Source: Chloroflexota bacterium
GTDB taxonomy: Bacteria > Chloroflexota > UBA6077 > JADZDV01
Assembly: GCA_020850915.1 (NCBI GenBank)
Contig: JADZDV010000143.1
Coordinates: 1-26,341, forward strand
Direction of reading: 5' to 3'
Length of the DNA: 26,341 nt
The stretch's first letter is position 1. Each line of letters starts with the position of its first letter. The notes beneath the pieces are model-generated. The model ran no database searches. It saw only the letters and a program-made list of their open reading frames with translations, and was not told the DNA's origin. Below are positions 15,628-23,771 of this stretch, piece by piece. A program made the translations under genes and the position numbers.

Positions 15628-16767
15628 TTGAAGAAGCGTCTCGCCCTGGTCCTCGGCGCCGTCGCCACCGTGGCCAGCCTGGCCCTTGGCGCGTTTGGCC
15701 CCCAGCCGAGCGCCCAGGCCTCCCCGGCCGCGGCCTACAGCGCTCGCAGTCCAGAGTACGGACTCAGCACCTTTGTGTATGGCCGACCCGACACGACGGT
15801 CCGGGATCTTCAGAAGGTGACCGACCTCGGGTTCGGCTGGCAGAAGTCCCTCTTCCGTTGGCGGGACCTCGAAGGCAACTGCAAGGGCTGCTTTAGCTGG
15901 GGCGAGGCGGACCGCGTCGTCCAGGCGTCTGCCAGTCAGAACCTGAAGATCATCGGCCGCCTGGACTTCCAGCCAGCCTGGGCCAGCCCGGCCCACAACG
16001 GGCCGCCGGTGAACTACCAGGACTTCGCGGACTTCGTGTACGCCTTCGTCGATCGCTACAAGAGCGGCTCGCCCAACGGGACGGTCCAGGCGATCGAGGT
16101 CTGGAACGAGGTGAACCTGGATCGTGAGTGGGGCGGCGGCCCCATCAATCAGCAGAGCGCGGCGGACTACGTGCGGCTGCTCGGCATGGCCTACAACGCC
16201 GCCAAGGCGGCGGACCCGAACGTCACCGTCATCTCGGCCGGCCTCTCGCCCAACGGCGTGAGCGCGGCCTTCGCCCAGCCGGATGACGTCTATCTGCAAT
16301 GGCTGTTCGACGCTGGTCTGAAGGGCAAGTACGACGTGCTGGGCGCCAACGCCAACGTCCAGTGCCCGTGCGTGGACGCGGCGCCCGGCAGCGTCCCGGG
16401 CTTCGAGCACCCGTCGTTCTACTTCCGCCGAGTGGAGCAGCTCCACGACATCATGGCCAACAACGGAGATGGCGACAAGCAGATCTGGCTGATGGAGTTC
16501 GGCTGGACCACGGACAAGATCAATCCCGGCTACTCCTGGTACGCCACGACCGAGGACGTCAAGGCGAACCTGATCGTCCAAGCGTTCCAGTACGCCAACC
16601 AGAACTGGGCGCCCTGGATCGGCGTGATGACCCTCGGGACCATCGCGGATCCGGGCTGGGGCCCCAACGACGAGCAGGTCTGGTGGTCGGTGACGAACCC
16701 GGACGGCACCACTCGCCCAGCGTACGATCGCCTGATGCAGGCGAAGAAGTCAGGACAGCTTCCCTGA
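15628..16767 (+). CDS. Secreted clan GH-A glycoside hydrolase (GH39/GH5-like)
   Basis: A 379-residue exported protein. The TTG at 15628 is the start because GGAGG lies 9 bases upstream and the product opens with a classic signal peptide (MKKRLALVLGAVATVASLAL, cleavage after SAQA). Upstream in-frame codons are the untranslated leader. The barrel shows the GH-A pair: acid/base Glu161 in VWNEVNLDREWGG and nucleophile Glu290 in IWLMEFGWTTD, with AAKAADPNVTVISAGLSP between them. This pattern resembles GH39 and related GH5-like cellulase proteins; the substrate is not deducible. A CPCV pair (near VQCPCVDAAPG) may form a disulfide. It has its own strong promoter and an intrinsic terminator 26 bp after the stop, so it is a one-gene transcript. 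Confidence 0.85.
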   Translation: MKKRLALVLGAVATVASLALGAFGPQPSAQASPAAAYSARSPEYGLSTFVYGRPDTTVRDLQKVTDLGFGWQKSLFRWRDLEGNCKGCFSWGEADRVVQASASQNLKIIGRLDFQPAWASPAHNGPPVNYQDFADFVYAFVDRYKSGSPNGTVQAIEVWNEVNLDREWGGGPINQQSAADYVRLLGMAYNAAKAADPNVTVISAGLSPNGVSAAFAQPDDVYLQWLFDAGLKGKYDVLGANANVQCPCVDAAPGSVPGFEHPSFYFRRVEQLHDIMANNGDGDKQIWLMEFGWTTDKINPGYSWYATTEDVKANLIVQAFQYANQNWAPWIGVMTLGTIADPGWGPNDEQVWWSVTNPDGTTRPAYDRLMQAKKSGQLP

Positions 16768-16792
16768 GCTAACCGGCCAATCGCGGGGGTTC

Positions 16793-16834
16793 AAGGGGGA
16801 GGGGTGCGATGACGCACCGCTCCCCCTTTGTCTT
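16793..16834 (+). terminator. Intrinsic terminator after the second GH-A gene
   Basis: Arms AAGGGGGAGGGGTGCG (16793-16808) and CGCACCGCTCCCCCTT (16813-16828) pair at 15 of 16 positions (one G-G mismatch) around the loop ATGA. The 3' arm runs into a T-rich tail (TTTGTCTT). It separates the glycosidase transcript from the sigma-factor operon. Confidence 0.88.
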
Positions 16835-17009
16835 GCGGTCGGATTGCCGAGGAACGGAAGGACGGTCAGCATGACGACAGTGGTCTGTTGCCCTCGCCGC
16901 GCTCCGACCGGGGGACCGCGCGGCTCGTTGTACTGTTGAGAACGCTCCGGGTGTCAGGAAACGGCGCGTGGCGGTGTTCTTACTGTGAGCGGCGGCGGAT
17001 GCCGACCTC

Positions 17010-17591
17010 GTGACGGAGTGCATGGTGCGGGGACTCGCAGAGCCGGCCGGCCTGGCCGAAGCGCCGACGGATCGCTTCACGGACCTGTTCGAGCGGTTGT
17101 ACGGGCGGCTTTTCGGACTGGCATACAGCCTGGTGGGCGATCGACAGGAGGCGGAGGACTTGGTGCAGGAGGCGTTCTTGCGGCTGGCCGACGCGCCGGT
17201 CCGGGACCGACCGGACGAGGAAGTGCTGGCCTGGTCGCGGCGCGTCTGTCTGAACCTCGGGGCCAACCAGCTCCGATCCCGACGACGCGCCCAAGACCGC
17301 CTGGAGCGAGTCGGCAGGTTGGAGCTGGCGGGCGGCGGCTCCGGCCCCGGTGCGGCGGGCGAGGTGGCCCGGCAGGCGGAGGCGGAGGAGGTGCGCGAAG
17401 CGCTGGCGCGCCTGCCCGCGCGCCAGCGGGACTGCTTGCTGCTGCGCCACTCCGGTTACTCGTACGCCGAGATCGCCGCCACGCTGGAGATCGCGGTCGG
17501 CTCGGTCGGCGTGCTGCTGGCGCGGGCCGAGCGAGCGTTCCGCGAGACGTACCTTCGGAATGCGCCACGAACGAACGGAGCAGAGCGATGA
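17010..17591 (+). CDS. ECF-type RNA polymerase sigma factor
   Basis: A 193-residue sigma-70 family protein of extracytoplasmic-function size. Region 2 is at about 26-92 (FERLYGRLFGLAYSLVGDRQEAEDLVQEAFLRL), followed by VRDRPDEEVLAWSRRVCLNLGANQLRSRRR. Region 4 is at about 127-182 (LARLPARQRDCLLLRHSGYSYAEIAATLEIAVGSVGVLLARAERAFRE), with a Gly/Ala linker between. The start is GTG 17010 or ATG 17022; neither has an optimal ribosome site. Its stop overlaps the anti-sigma start (ATGA), the usual arrangement for a sigma factor held inactive by its neighbour. A GGAAAC element at 16957-16962, like an ECF -35, could reflect autoregulation, but no convincing -10 partner was identified. Confidence 0.93.
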   Translation: MTECMVRGLAEPAGLAEAPTDRFTDLFERLYGRLFGLAYSLVGDRQEAEDLVQEAFLRLADAPVRDRPDEEVLAWSRRVCLNLGANQLRSRRRAQDRLERVGRLELAGGGSGPGAAGEVARQAEAEEVREALARLPARQRDCLLLRHSGYSYAEIAATLEIAVGSVGVLLARAERAFRETYLRNAPRTNGAER

Positions 17592-18811
17592 GGACGCCAA
17601 CCACACCCTGTCCGGAGGCCGGCGTCTGGCGAGCGTGGCTCGACCGTGAAGCCGGCAGCCGGCACGACGACCTGACCGCGCACGAGTCAACCTGCGCCGC
17701 CTGCCGGCAGACGGTGCGCGAGCTTCAGGCCAACGCGGCGATCGCCGCGAGCGCGGTTGGCGCGCTGACCCCACCCGCTGGCGCCGCGCCAGACGGCGCG
17801 GCGGCGCTGGCACGCCCGCGGGCCGTCAGCGCGGCTCGCCAGATCGGATCGCCTCGCGAGCCCGCCGCCCTCGGCGTCGCGGCGGCGTCCCTGCCTCACC
17901 GACAGCCAGGTCCTTCGAATACCCCTCCACGGAAGCGTGACATGATGATCCTGACTCGATCGATCCCGCACTGGCGCCTGGCGCTCAGCGGCCTGGCCGC
18001 GGCGCTCACCCTGACGTTCCTGGTCGGCACGCCGGCCGGTCATGAGGCGACGGCCGCGTTCCTGGCGCAGTTCCGGAGCCAGCACTTCACCGTCGTCACC
18101 CTGGATCCGAACTCGGCCCGGCACCCGCTGGCCGAGCTGGAGCGGCTCGGCACCGTGACGAACAGCTCCACGCCAAAGGCGGCGCAGGAGGTCAAGAGCC
18201 TGAGCGAGGCGAGCCAGAAGGTCGGCTTCAAGGTCGTCCAGCCGGATGCCTCGACCCTGCCGAACGGTCTGCCAACGACGCCGAAGATCCTGGTGTCGCC
18301 TCCGAACGAGGTGCGCTTCACGTTCGATCGGAGCAAGGTGCAGGCGTACTTGCAGCAGAACGGCAAGAAGAACCTCACCATGCCGGCCAGCCTCGACGGC
18401 GCGTCGCTGGTGCTGAGCGTGCCAGCCGCCGCGCTGCTCCAGTACGGCGATCCCCGCGGCAGCCAGGGCTTGCTGATCGGCCAGACCCGGGAGGTGACCG
18501 GTGGTGTCGAAGGCAGAGCGACGCTCGACGAGGCGCGGGACGTCCTGCTCGACGTCGGGGGCTGGGACCCTGACACGGTACGGCAGCTCCGATCGATCCG
18601 GGACTGGAAGAACACGCTGCCGATCCCCATACCCGTCGATCGGGTGAACTGGAAGGACGCGAAGATCGGCGGTGGACAGGGGTTGATCCTGGCGGACAAC
18701 ACCGGCGTCGGCAGCGCGGCGATCTGGGAGAATGGCGGGCGCGTCTTCGGAATCGCCGGGACGTATAAGGCGAGCGAGATCCAGCGTGTCGCGGACAGCA
18801 TCCGCCCCTAG
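17588..18811 (+). CDS. Membrane-anchored zinc-type anti-sigma factor with extracytoplasmic sensor domain
   Basis: A 407-residue protein. The N-terminal domain has the zinc-binding anti-sigma motif H-x3-C-x2-C (His32, Cys36, Cys39 in AHESTCAACR), the domain that sequesters ECF sigma factors. A Pro/Ala-rich linker (about 55-112) follows, then one transmembrane helix at about 130-148 (RLALSGLAAALTLTFLVG). The ~255-residue outside domain has features reminiscent of DUF4367-like sensors (GFKVVQPDASTLPNGLPTTP; the ending IAGTYKASEIQRVADSI). The ATG at 17588 is the translationally coupled start; the frame is open upstream but that overlaps the sigma gene. The ABC ATPase start lies inside its last 26 bp. 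It likely releases the sigma factor in response to an envelope signal; that signal is unknown. Confidence 0.88.
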   Translation: MRTPTTPCPEAGVWRAWLDREAGSRHDDLTAHESTCAACRQTVRELQANAAIAASAVGALTPPAGAAPDGAAALARPRAVSAARQIGSPREPAALGVAAASLPHRQPGPSNTPPRKRDMMILTRSIPHWRLALSGLAAALTLTFLVGTPAGHEATAAFLAQFRSQHFTVVTLDPNSARHPLAELERLGTVTNSSTPKAAQEVKSLSEASQKVGFKVVQPDASTLPNGLPTTPKILVSPPNEVRFTFDRSKVQAYLQQNGKKNLTMPASLDGASLVLSVPAAALLQYGDPRGSQGLLIGQTREVTGGVEGRATLDEARDVLLDVGGWDPDTVRQLRSIRDWKNTLPIPIPVDRVNWKDAKIGGGQGLILADNTGVGSAAIWENGGRVFGIAGTYKASEIQRVADSIRP

Positions 18812-19772
18812 CACCGAGCCCGGTCCGGCCGCGAACGGAGCGACGGAGGCGCGCGCCTCTGTCACTCTGGCCATCGAGACGGTCGGGCTGCGGAAGACGT
18901 ACGGCGGTCAGGTCGCCCTGCACGATCTCTCGCTCGCCGTGCAGCCCGGGGAAGTCTTCGGCTTCCTCGGGCCGAACGGGGCCGGCAAGACCACGACCGT
19001 CAAGATCCTGCTGGGCCTGGCGCGGCCGACGAGCGGCAGCGCCCGTATCTTCGGCCGACCCACCGGCGACCGGGACGCGCGCCGGCGGATCGGCTACCTG
19101 CCGGAGAGCTTCCGCTTTCACGACTGGCTCACCGGCGAGGCGTTGCTGGATTTCCACGGCCGGCTGGCCGGCATGTCTGCCGAGGAGCGCCGACAGCGCA
19201 TTCCGTCCGTTGTCGAGCTGGTCGGCCTGGCCGGCCGCGAGGGCGAGCGCATTCGCGGCTACTCGAAGGGGATGACCCAGCGGATCGGGCTGGCCCAGGC
19301 GCTCCTGGCCCGCCCGGACCTGGTGCTGCTGGACGAGCCGACCTCGGCGCTCGACCCGATCGGGCGACGGGAGGTGCGGGACGTCATCCGCGGCCTGCGT
19401 GCTGACGGGGTCACCGTCTTTCTGAATTCGCACCTGCTCAGCGAGATCGAGATGGTCTGCGACCGCGTGGCGATCGTGGACCGCGGTCGGGTGGTCCGGA
19501 GCGGCCGGCTGATCGAGCTGATGGCCAGCCGACCGGAGCTGCGGATCTCCCTGGACCGCGTGGATCGGGAGCTCCGGCGGCTGCTGGAGGCTTTCGGCGA
19601 GGTGCTGGAGGTCGACGGCGCCACGGTTGCCCTGGCCGTGCCGGATCTCGAGGTCGCACCGGCGGTGGCTGAGTGCGTCGTGCGGCACGGCTACCGGCTG
19701 TTCGGGCTGGTGCCGGCGCAGCAGTCGCTGGAGGACGTCTTTCTGAGCCTGGTGGAGCGGGCCGAGCGGTGA
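18786..19772 (+). CDS. ABC transporter ATP-binding protein (NatA/CcmA-like)
   Basis: A 328-residue ATPase of the ABC-2 exporter type. Numbered from GTG 18786, Walker A is GPNGAGKTT (62-70), the Q-loop position is IGYLPES, with Glu where many ABC proteins have Gln (usual for this branch), the signature is YSKGMTQR (159-166), and Walker B is LVLLDEPTSALDP (179-191). The switch His is in NSHLLSE. The ~90-residue C-terminal extension ends SLEDVFLSLVERAE, typical of drug or ion exporter ATPases. The start is inferred from the overlap with the anti-sigma gene; an ATG at 18732 would extend it further into that gene. The stop overlaps the permease GTG by 4 bp. Substrate unknown. Confidence 0.93.
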   Translation: MSRTASAPSTEPGPAANGATEARASVTLAIETVGLRKTYGGQVALHDLSLAVQPGEVFGFLGPNGAGKTTTVKILLGLARPTSGSARIFGRPTGDRDARRRIGYLPESFRFHDWLTGEALLDFHGRLAGMSAEERRQRIPSVVELVGLAGREGERIRGYSKGMTQRIGLAQALLARPDLVLLDEPTSALDPIGRREVRDVIRGLRADGVTVFLNSHLLSEIEMVCDRVAIVDRGRVVRSGRLIELMASRPELRISLDRVDRELRRLLEAFGEVLEVDGATVALAVPDLEVAPAVAECVVRHGYRLFGLVPAQQSLEDVFLSLVERAER

Positions 19773-20626
19773 GGGCGCTCGTCATCGCGCGGTTCACGAT
19801 CCAGGAGGCGATCAGCCGCCGGCTGGTCCTGGCCGGGCTGCTCCTGAGCCTGGCGTTTGTGGGGCTGTTCGCTCTCGGCTACAGCTTCCTATTCGCCAGA
19901 ATGGTGGAGCTCCAATCACGGCGGCTCGAGGCGCCCAGTCCCAACATTCCAATCTTCGGCTCGCTCATGACGGTCATGGGGTTGTACGCCGTCCACTTCC
20001 TGTCCGGCTTCCTGGCGCTCTTCCTCTCGGTCGGGGCAGTGGCCGGCGAGATCGAGTCTGGCACGCTCCACGCCATCCTGGCGCGGCCGATCCGACGGTC
20101 GGAGCTGGTGCTGGGGCGCTGGCTGGCGTACGCCGGCATCATGGGTGTCTACGTAGCGCTCATGGCCGGCCTGCTGCTGCTCGTGGCGCGGCTGCTTTCC
20201 GGGTATGAGGCGCCGGACTCCGCTCGAACGATCGGCCTGATGGCGCTCGGCTCGATCCTGCTGATGACGGTCAGTCTGCTCGGCAGCACGCTGCTCTCGA
20301 CGCTGGCCAACGGCGTGGTCGTCTTCACCCTGTTCGGGCTGTCCTGGCTAGGCGGGATCATCGAGTTCATCGGTGGGGCCGTGCCAGACCGTGCCATGGT
20401 GAACCTGGGGATCGCGGTGAGCTTGCTGATGCCGAGCGACGCCATCTGGCGGGCGGCGTCGTTCTACGTGCAGTCGCCGGCCTTCACCGCCATGGCGGCA
20501 AACCGCTCGCCCATCCCGTTCGTCTCGGTCGAGCCGCCCACGCCAGCCTTCCTGCTCTGGTCGCTCGGGTACGGCGTCCTGGCGCTGGCCGGGGCGGTCC
20601 TGGCGTTCTCCCGCCGCGACCTCTGA
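19769..20626 (+). CDS. ABC-2 type transporter permease
   Basis: A 285-residue membrane protein with about six hydrophobic segments. It opens VRALVIARFTIQEAISRRLVLAGLLLSLAFVGLFALGYSFLF, followed by a short periplasmic loop. The conserved AGEIESGTLHAILARPIRRSELVLGRWLAYAG segment, typical of ABC-2 permeases, comes next. It ends in SLGYGVLALAGAVLAFSRRDL, the common C-terminal form. The GTG at 19769 overlaps the ATPase stop (GTGA), so the two subunits are coupled. As the last gene of the sigma/anti-sigma operon, it is a likely effector of the stress response. No terminator was seen after it. Confidence 0.9.
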   Translation: MRALVIARFTIQEAISRRLVLAGLLLSLAFVGLFALGYSFLFARMVELQSRRLEAPSPNIPIFGSLMTVMGLYAVHFLSGFLALFLSVGAVAGEIESGTLHAILARPIRRSELVLGRWLAYAGIMGVYVALMAGLLLLVARLLSGYEAPDSARTIGLMALGSILLMTVSLLGSTLLSTLANGVVVFTLFGLSWLGGIIEFIGGAVPDRAMVNLGIAVSLLMPSDAIWRAASFYVQSPAFTAMAANRSPIPFVSVEPPTPAFLLWSLGYGVLALAGAVLAFSRRDL

Positions 20627-20797
20627 CGGCGCGACTCGCCAACGAACCCGTACAATACCGCCGCGTGTCAACGGCGCGCCGGGGACAGGCATTGCGTAGC
20701 ACGCGTGATACGCCCTGGTGAAGTGCGCAGATTGCCTCTGACCGGGCATCATGTGGGGTATCCAGCGGGAATGCGCCCGGAGGCAGAAAACAGCAGC

Positions 20798-22612
20798 ATG
20801 ACCAGCATGCTCGACGCGATCCATGGGCCAGCCGATCTGAAGCGGCTGGACGACGAAGCGCTCCAGACAGTGGCCACGGAGATCCGCGCCGAGCTCGTCT
20901 CCACTGTCCCCCGGGTTGGCGGGCATCTCTCCTCGAATCTTGGCGTCGTCGAGCTCACCCTGGCACTGCATCGGGTGTTCGACTCCCCGCGTGACTGCAT
21001 CGTCTGGGACGTCGGGCACCAGGCGTACGTCCACAAGCTGCTGACCGGGCGGCGCGCGCGCCTCGGCACGATCCGGCAGAAGGAGGGCCTGGCCGGGTTC
21101 CTGGCGCGTGAGGAGAGCGAGCACGACCTGTTTGGCGCCGGGCACGCCAGCACGTCCATCTCCGCCGCGCTCGGGATGGCTCTGGCGCGCAAGCTGCGCG
21201 GCGAGCTGGGCACGGCGGTGGCCGTCATCGGCGATGGCGCGCTGACCGGCGGCCTGGCCTATGAGGCGCTGAACAATGCCGGCGCCCAGGGCGCGCGGAT
21301 GGTCGTCGTCCTGAATGACAACGGCATGTCCATCGCTCCGAACGTCGGCGCCGTCTCGCGGATGCTCCAGCGGTTCCGACTTGCCGCCACGCCCGAGGCC
21401 GCCGACGCGGCCCGCCGACGGTTCGGCGCCTTCTGGCGGGATCTCGGCTTCAGCTATCTCGGCCCGGTGGATGGCCACGATCGTCCGCTGCTGGAGGCGA
21501 CCCTGCGGGCGGCGGCCGAGCTGGGCGGCCCGGTGCTGGTCCACGTTCTGACGACCAAGGGCAAGGGTTGGGAGCCCGCCGAGGCGGACAACGAGAAGTG
21601 GCACGGGGTCTCGCCATCCTGGGCGCCGAAGACGAGCGCTCCAGCCTACCCGGCCGTGATGGCGGACGCCCTGGCCGACCTGGCGGACGCGGACCCGCGG
21701 GTTGTGGCGATCAGCGCGGCGATGCCGTCCGGCACGGGGCTCAACCGCTTCGCGGCGCGGCACCCGGAGCGCTTCTTCGACGTTGGCATCGCCGAGGCGC
21801 ACGCCGTGACCTTCGCGGCGGGGCTCGCCACGCAGGGCATGAAGCCCGTCTGCGCGATCTACTCGACCTTCCTCCAGCGGGCCTACGACCAGATCATCCA
21901 CGACGTCTGCGCCCAGCGCCTGGACGTGACGTTCATGGTGGCCAACGCCGGCCTGGTGGGCGAGGATGGACGGACCCACCAGGGCGTGTTCGACCTGACC
22001 TACCTGCGCTGCGTGCCGAACATGGTGGTCATGGCGCCCAGGGATGAGAACGAGCTGCGGCGGATGCTCCTGACGGCGGTGCAGCACGACGGCCCGGCGG
22101 CCGTTCGCTATCCGCGCGGCGCCGGGCTCGGCGTGCCGCTCGACCCGTTGGTGCGACCGCTGCGGATCGGCCGAGCGGAGGTGCTGCGCGACGGCGGCGA
22201 CGTGGCGATCCTGGCCCTCGGCACGATGGTGGAGCCGGCCCTCGGCGCGGCGGACCGGCTGGAGCGGCAGGGCCTGCGAGCCACGGTGGTCAACGCGCGG
22301 TTCGTCAAGCCGCTCGACGAGGAGCTGCTGCGCGACCTGGCGCGGCGCTTCGACGCGCTCGTGACGGTGGAGGAGAACGTCGTCTCCGGCGGCTTTGGCA
22401 GCGCCGTCTCCGAGGCGCTCACCCGGATCGGCTACCCCCGCGTGGCCGTGCGCCGGCTGGGCGTGCCGGACCAGTTCGTGGAGCACGCCACTCAGGGGGA
22501 GCAGCGCGAGGCGCTCGGCCTGACCGCCGAGGGCATCGCGCGAGCAGCCGCCGGCCTCGCCGTGCGCTGGTCAACCTCCGTCCAGGCGAAGATCGAGGCC
22601 GCCCGCTCCTGA
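20798..22612 (+). CDS. dxs: DXS-family transketolase-like enzyme (1-deoxy-D-xylulose-5-phosphate synthase or close relative)
   Basis: A 604-residue thiamine-diphosphate enzyme. DXS joins pyruvate and glyceraldehyde-3-phosphate in the first step of the MEP isoprenoid pathway. Visible blocks include GGHLSSNLGVVELT, VWDVGHQAYVHKLLTGR, GAGHASTSISAALG, the ThDP motif VIGDGALTGG...LNNAG, LNDNGMSIAPNVGA, and YLGPVDGHD. Also present are TTKGKGWEPAE, catalytic Glu333 in FDVGIAEAHAVTFAAG, STFLQRAYDQIIHD, GEDGRTHQGVFDL and AVRYPRG. The family start (MLDAIHGPADLKRL) supports ATG 20798 or 20807; GGAGG lies 14 bases before 20798, which is long. In-frame starts at 20705 and 20771 would add unconserved sequence. 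Oddity: the near-invariant DRAG (Arg420 in E. coli) reads ANAG here, with Asn383. The protein could be a divergent paralogue. Confidence 0.88.
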   Translation: MTSMLDAIHGPADLKRLDDEALQTVATEIRAELVSTVPRVGGHLSSNLGVVELTLALHRVFDSPRDCIVWDVGHQAYVHKLLTGRRARLGTIRQKEGLAGFLAREESEHDLFGAGHASTSISAALGMALARKLRGELGTAVAVIGDGALTGGLAYEALNNAGAQGARMVVVLNDNGMSIAPNVGAVSRMLQRFRLAATPEAADAARRRFGAFWRDLGFSYLGPVDGHDRPLLEATLRAAAELGGPVLVHVLTTKGKGWEPAEADNEKWHGVSPSWAPKTSAPAYPAVMADALADLADADPRVVAISAAMPSGTGLNRFAARHPERFFDVGIAEAHAVTFAAGLATQGMKPVCAIYSTFLQRAYDQIIHDVCAQRLDVTFMVANAGLVGEDGRTHQGVFDLTYLRCVPNMVVMAPRDENELRRMLLTAVQHDGPAAVRYPRGAGLGVPLDPLVRPLRIGRAEVLRDGGDVAILALGTMVEPALGAADRLERQGLRATVVNARFVKPLDEELLRDLARRFDALVTVEENVVSGGFGSAVSEALTRIGYPRVAVRRLGVPDQFVEHATQGEQREALGLTAEGIARAAAGLAVRWSTSVQAKIEAARS

Positions 22613-22765
22613 GCAGCGGCCGAGACAGGCGTCCGCGCCGAACTGACCGCCTGGATGACATCCGCCGCGCCCCTGCAGCGCACGATCAGCGCCGGGCGAC
22701 GAGACTCCTTGCTGTCACGACCAAGCAGGACTCCTCTTCCATGCAACTGGGAGCAACGCGTCCCT

Positions 22766-22782
22766 GCAAGACCCGGTCTTGC
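22766..22782. repeat. 17-bp perfect inverted repeat between convergent genes
   Basis: GCAAGACC-C-GGTCTTGC, an 8-bp perfect dyad around one central base. It lies in the 195-bp gap between the dxs stop and the SRPBCC stop. It lacks a T-tract on either side. It may be a weak bidirectional transcription-stop hairpin or a protein-binding site. The rest of 22613-22807 shows nothing I recognise. Confidence 0.4.
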
Positions 22783-22807
22783 CCGAATGACCCCGCCGGG
22801 GGAGGAT

Positions 22808-23572
22808 TCAGGCGCGCTCGGCGCGCTCTTTGATGCCCAGCAGCATCTTGCGCTCCATGATGAAGTGGGGCAGCTCGAGCAGCAGGATATTGAACAGCAC
22901 GCCCATACCGCGCGGGGCGCGCGAGCGGACGAGCAGACGGGTGGTGCGCCCGTCAATCGGCTGCAGGGCGAAGCTCCAGGAGTTCTCCAGGCTCATGACC
23001 CGGAGCGGCTCGAACGCGGTGACTTTCAGGCCGACCCGCGGATGCAGATGGACCAGCTCGCCGATGGCGCGCTCCTGCCAGGCTGGATCGATCCGGTCAG
23101 AGTTGCGGATCTCCGCGCCGGCCAGGTTCTCCAGCCAGGCGTAGCTGTAGAAGCCCGCGCGGTCCTGGCCGAGCTGCGCGATCCACGGCCAGACAGCCTC
23201 GACAGGTGCATCGATCGTGACGGCACGCGTCGCGTCGAGCGCCGGTCGCGGTGGCGCTTCCCCTGGCGAGAGCGGCTGGGCAGCCTCGTCTGCTGTCGCG
23301 CCCCAGTGCAGGAACCACGGTCGAAGTTTCAGCGCGTAGAGCGCCGAGGCGAGCGCGCCCAGCGCCAGTAAGGGGCGAAAGACCAGGGGCGCCTTCGCAC
23401 GCTTGAACTGACCGGTCACCAGCGCGGCGACGCTGCCCAGCGCCAGCAGGTCGAGCAGGGCGGACGGTCCGTAGACCACGCCAAACCCGCGCACCGCGTC
23501 CGCGAGGGTTGGGGGGCTGGATCTAGCGGGCGACGGGCTGGCAGAGAGGGGATCGGGTGTTGCAGAAGCCAT
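22808..23572 (-). CDS. SRPBCC-fold protein with N-terminal membrane helices
   Basis: A 254-residue protein. Two hydrophobic segments, about 36-53 (PSALLDLLALGSVAALVTG) and 66-82 (RPLLALGALASALYALKL), precede an SRPBCC/START-like domain from about residue 115 to the end. That domain is recognised from AVTIDAPVEAVWPWIAQLGQ, DRAGFYSYAWLENLAG, GELVHLHP and the closing helix LLLELPHFIMERKMLLGIKERAE. The fold binds hydrophobic ligands in a deep cavity; no catalytic function can be assigned. The ATG at 23572 is chosen because AGGAG sits 8 bases upstream; an upstream in-frame start at 23626 lacks such a site. No neighbour suggests a pathway. Confidence 0.85.
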   Translation of the reverse strand: MASATPDPLSASPSPARSSPPTLADAVRGFGVVYGPSALLDLLALGSVAALVTGQFKRAKAPLVFRPLLALGALASALYALKLRPWFLHWGATADEAAQPLSPGEAPPRPALDATRAVTIDAPVEAVWPWIAQLGQDRAGFYSYAWLENLAGAEIRNSDRIDPAWQERAIGELVHLHPRVGLKVTAFEPLRVMSLENSWSFALQPIDGRTTRLLVRSRAPRGMGVLFNILLLELPHFIMERKMLLGIKERAERA

Positions 23573-23771
23573 GATGAACGCTCCTCTCAGAGGCTCTCGT
23601 CCAATCGTCCACTGGCGAGGTTGCACCGCGAGAGGCCGGGGGTAAACGCGCGGGAAATAACCTCTTCACGGAACCTGGAAGTGTCTTTCGCCTCGAGTTG
23701 AGAGGGGATGTGATAGAACCCCACGACTGGACGAGCAAACCAAACGTTGAATCGAGTGAGCAGGTCGGCGA

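Noticed and set aside
14071..16581. 836-codon minus-strand frame across both GH-A genes
   Set aside because: It spans two genes and an intergenic promoter and terminator area on the other strand; composition is that of a shadow frame.
20348..22486. 712-codon minus-strand frame across the DXS gene
   Set aside because: His/Arg-rich shadow of a well-conserved plus-strand enzyme; it also runs into the permease gene.
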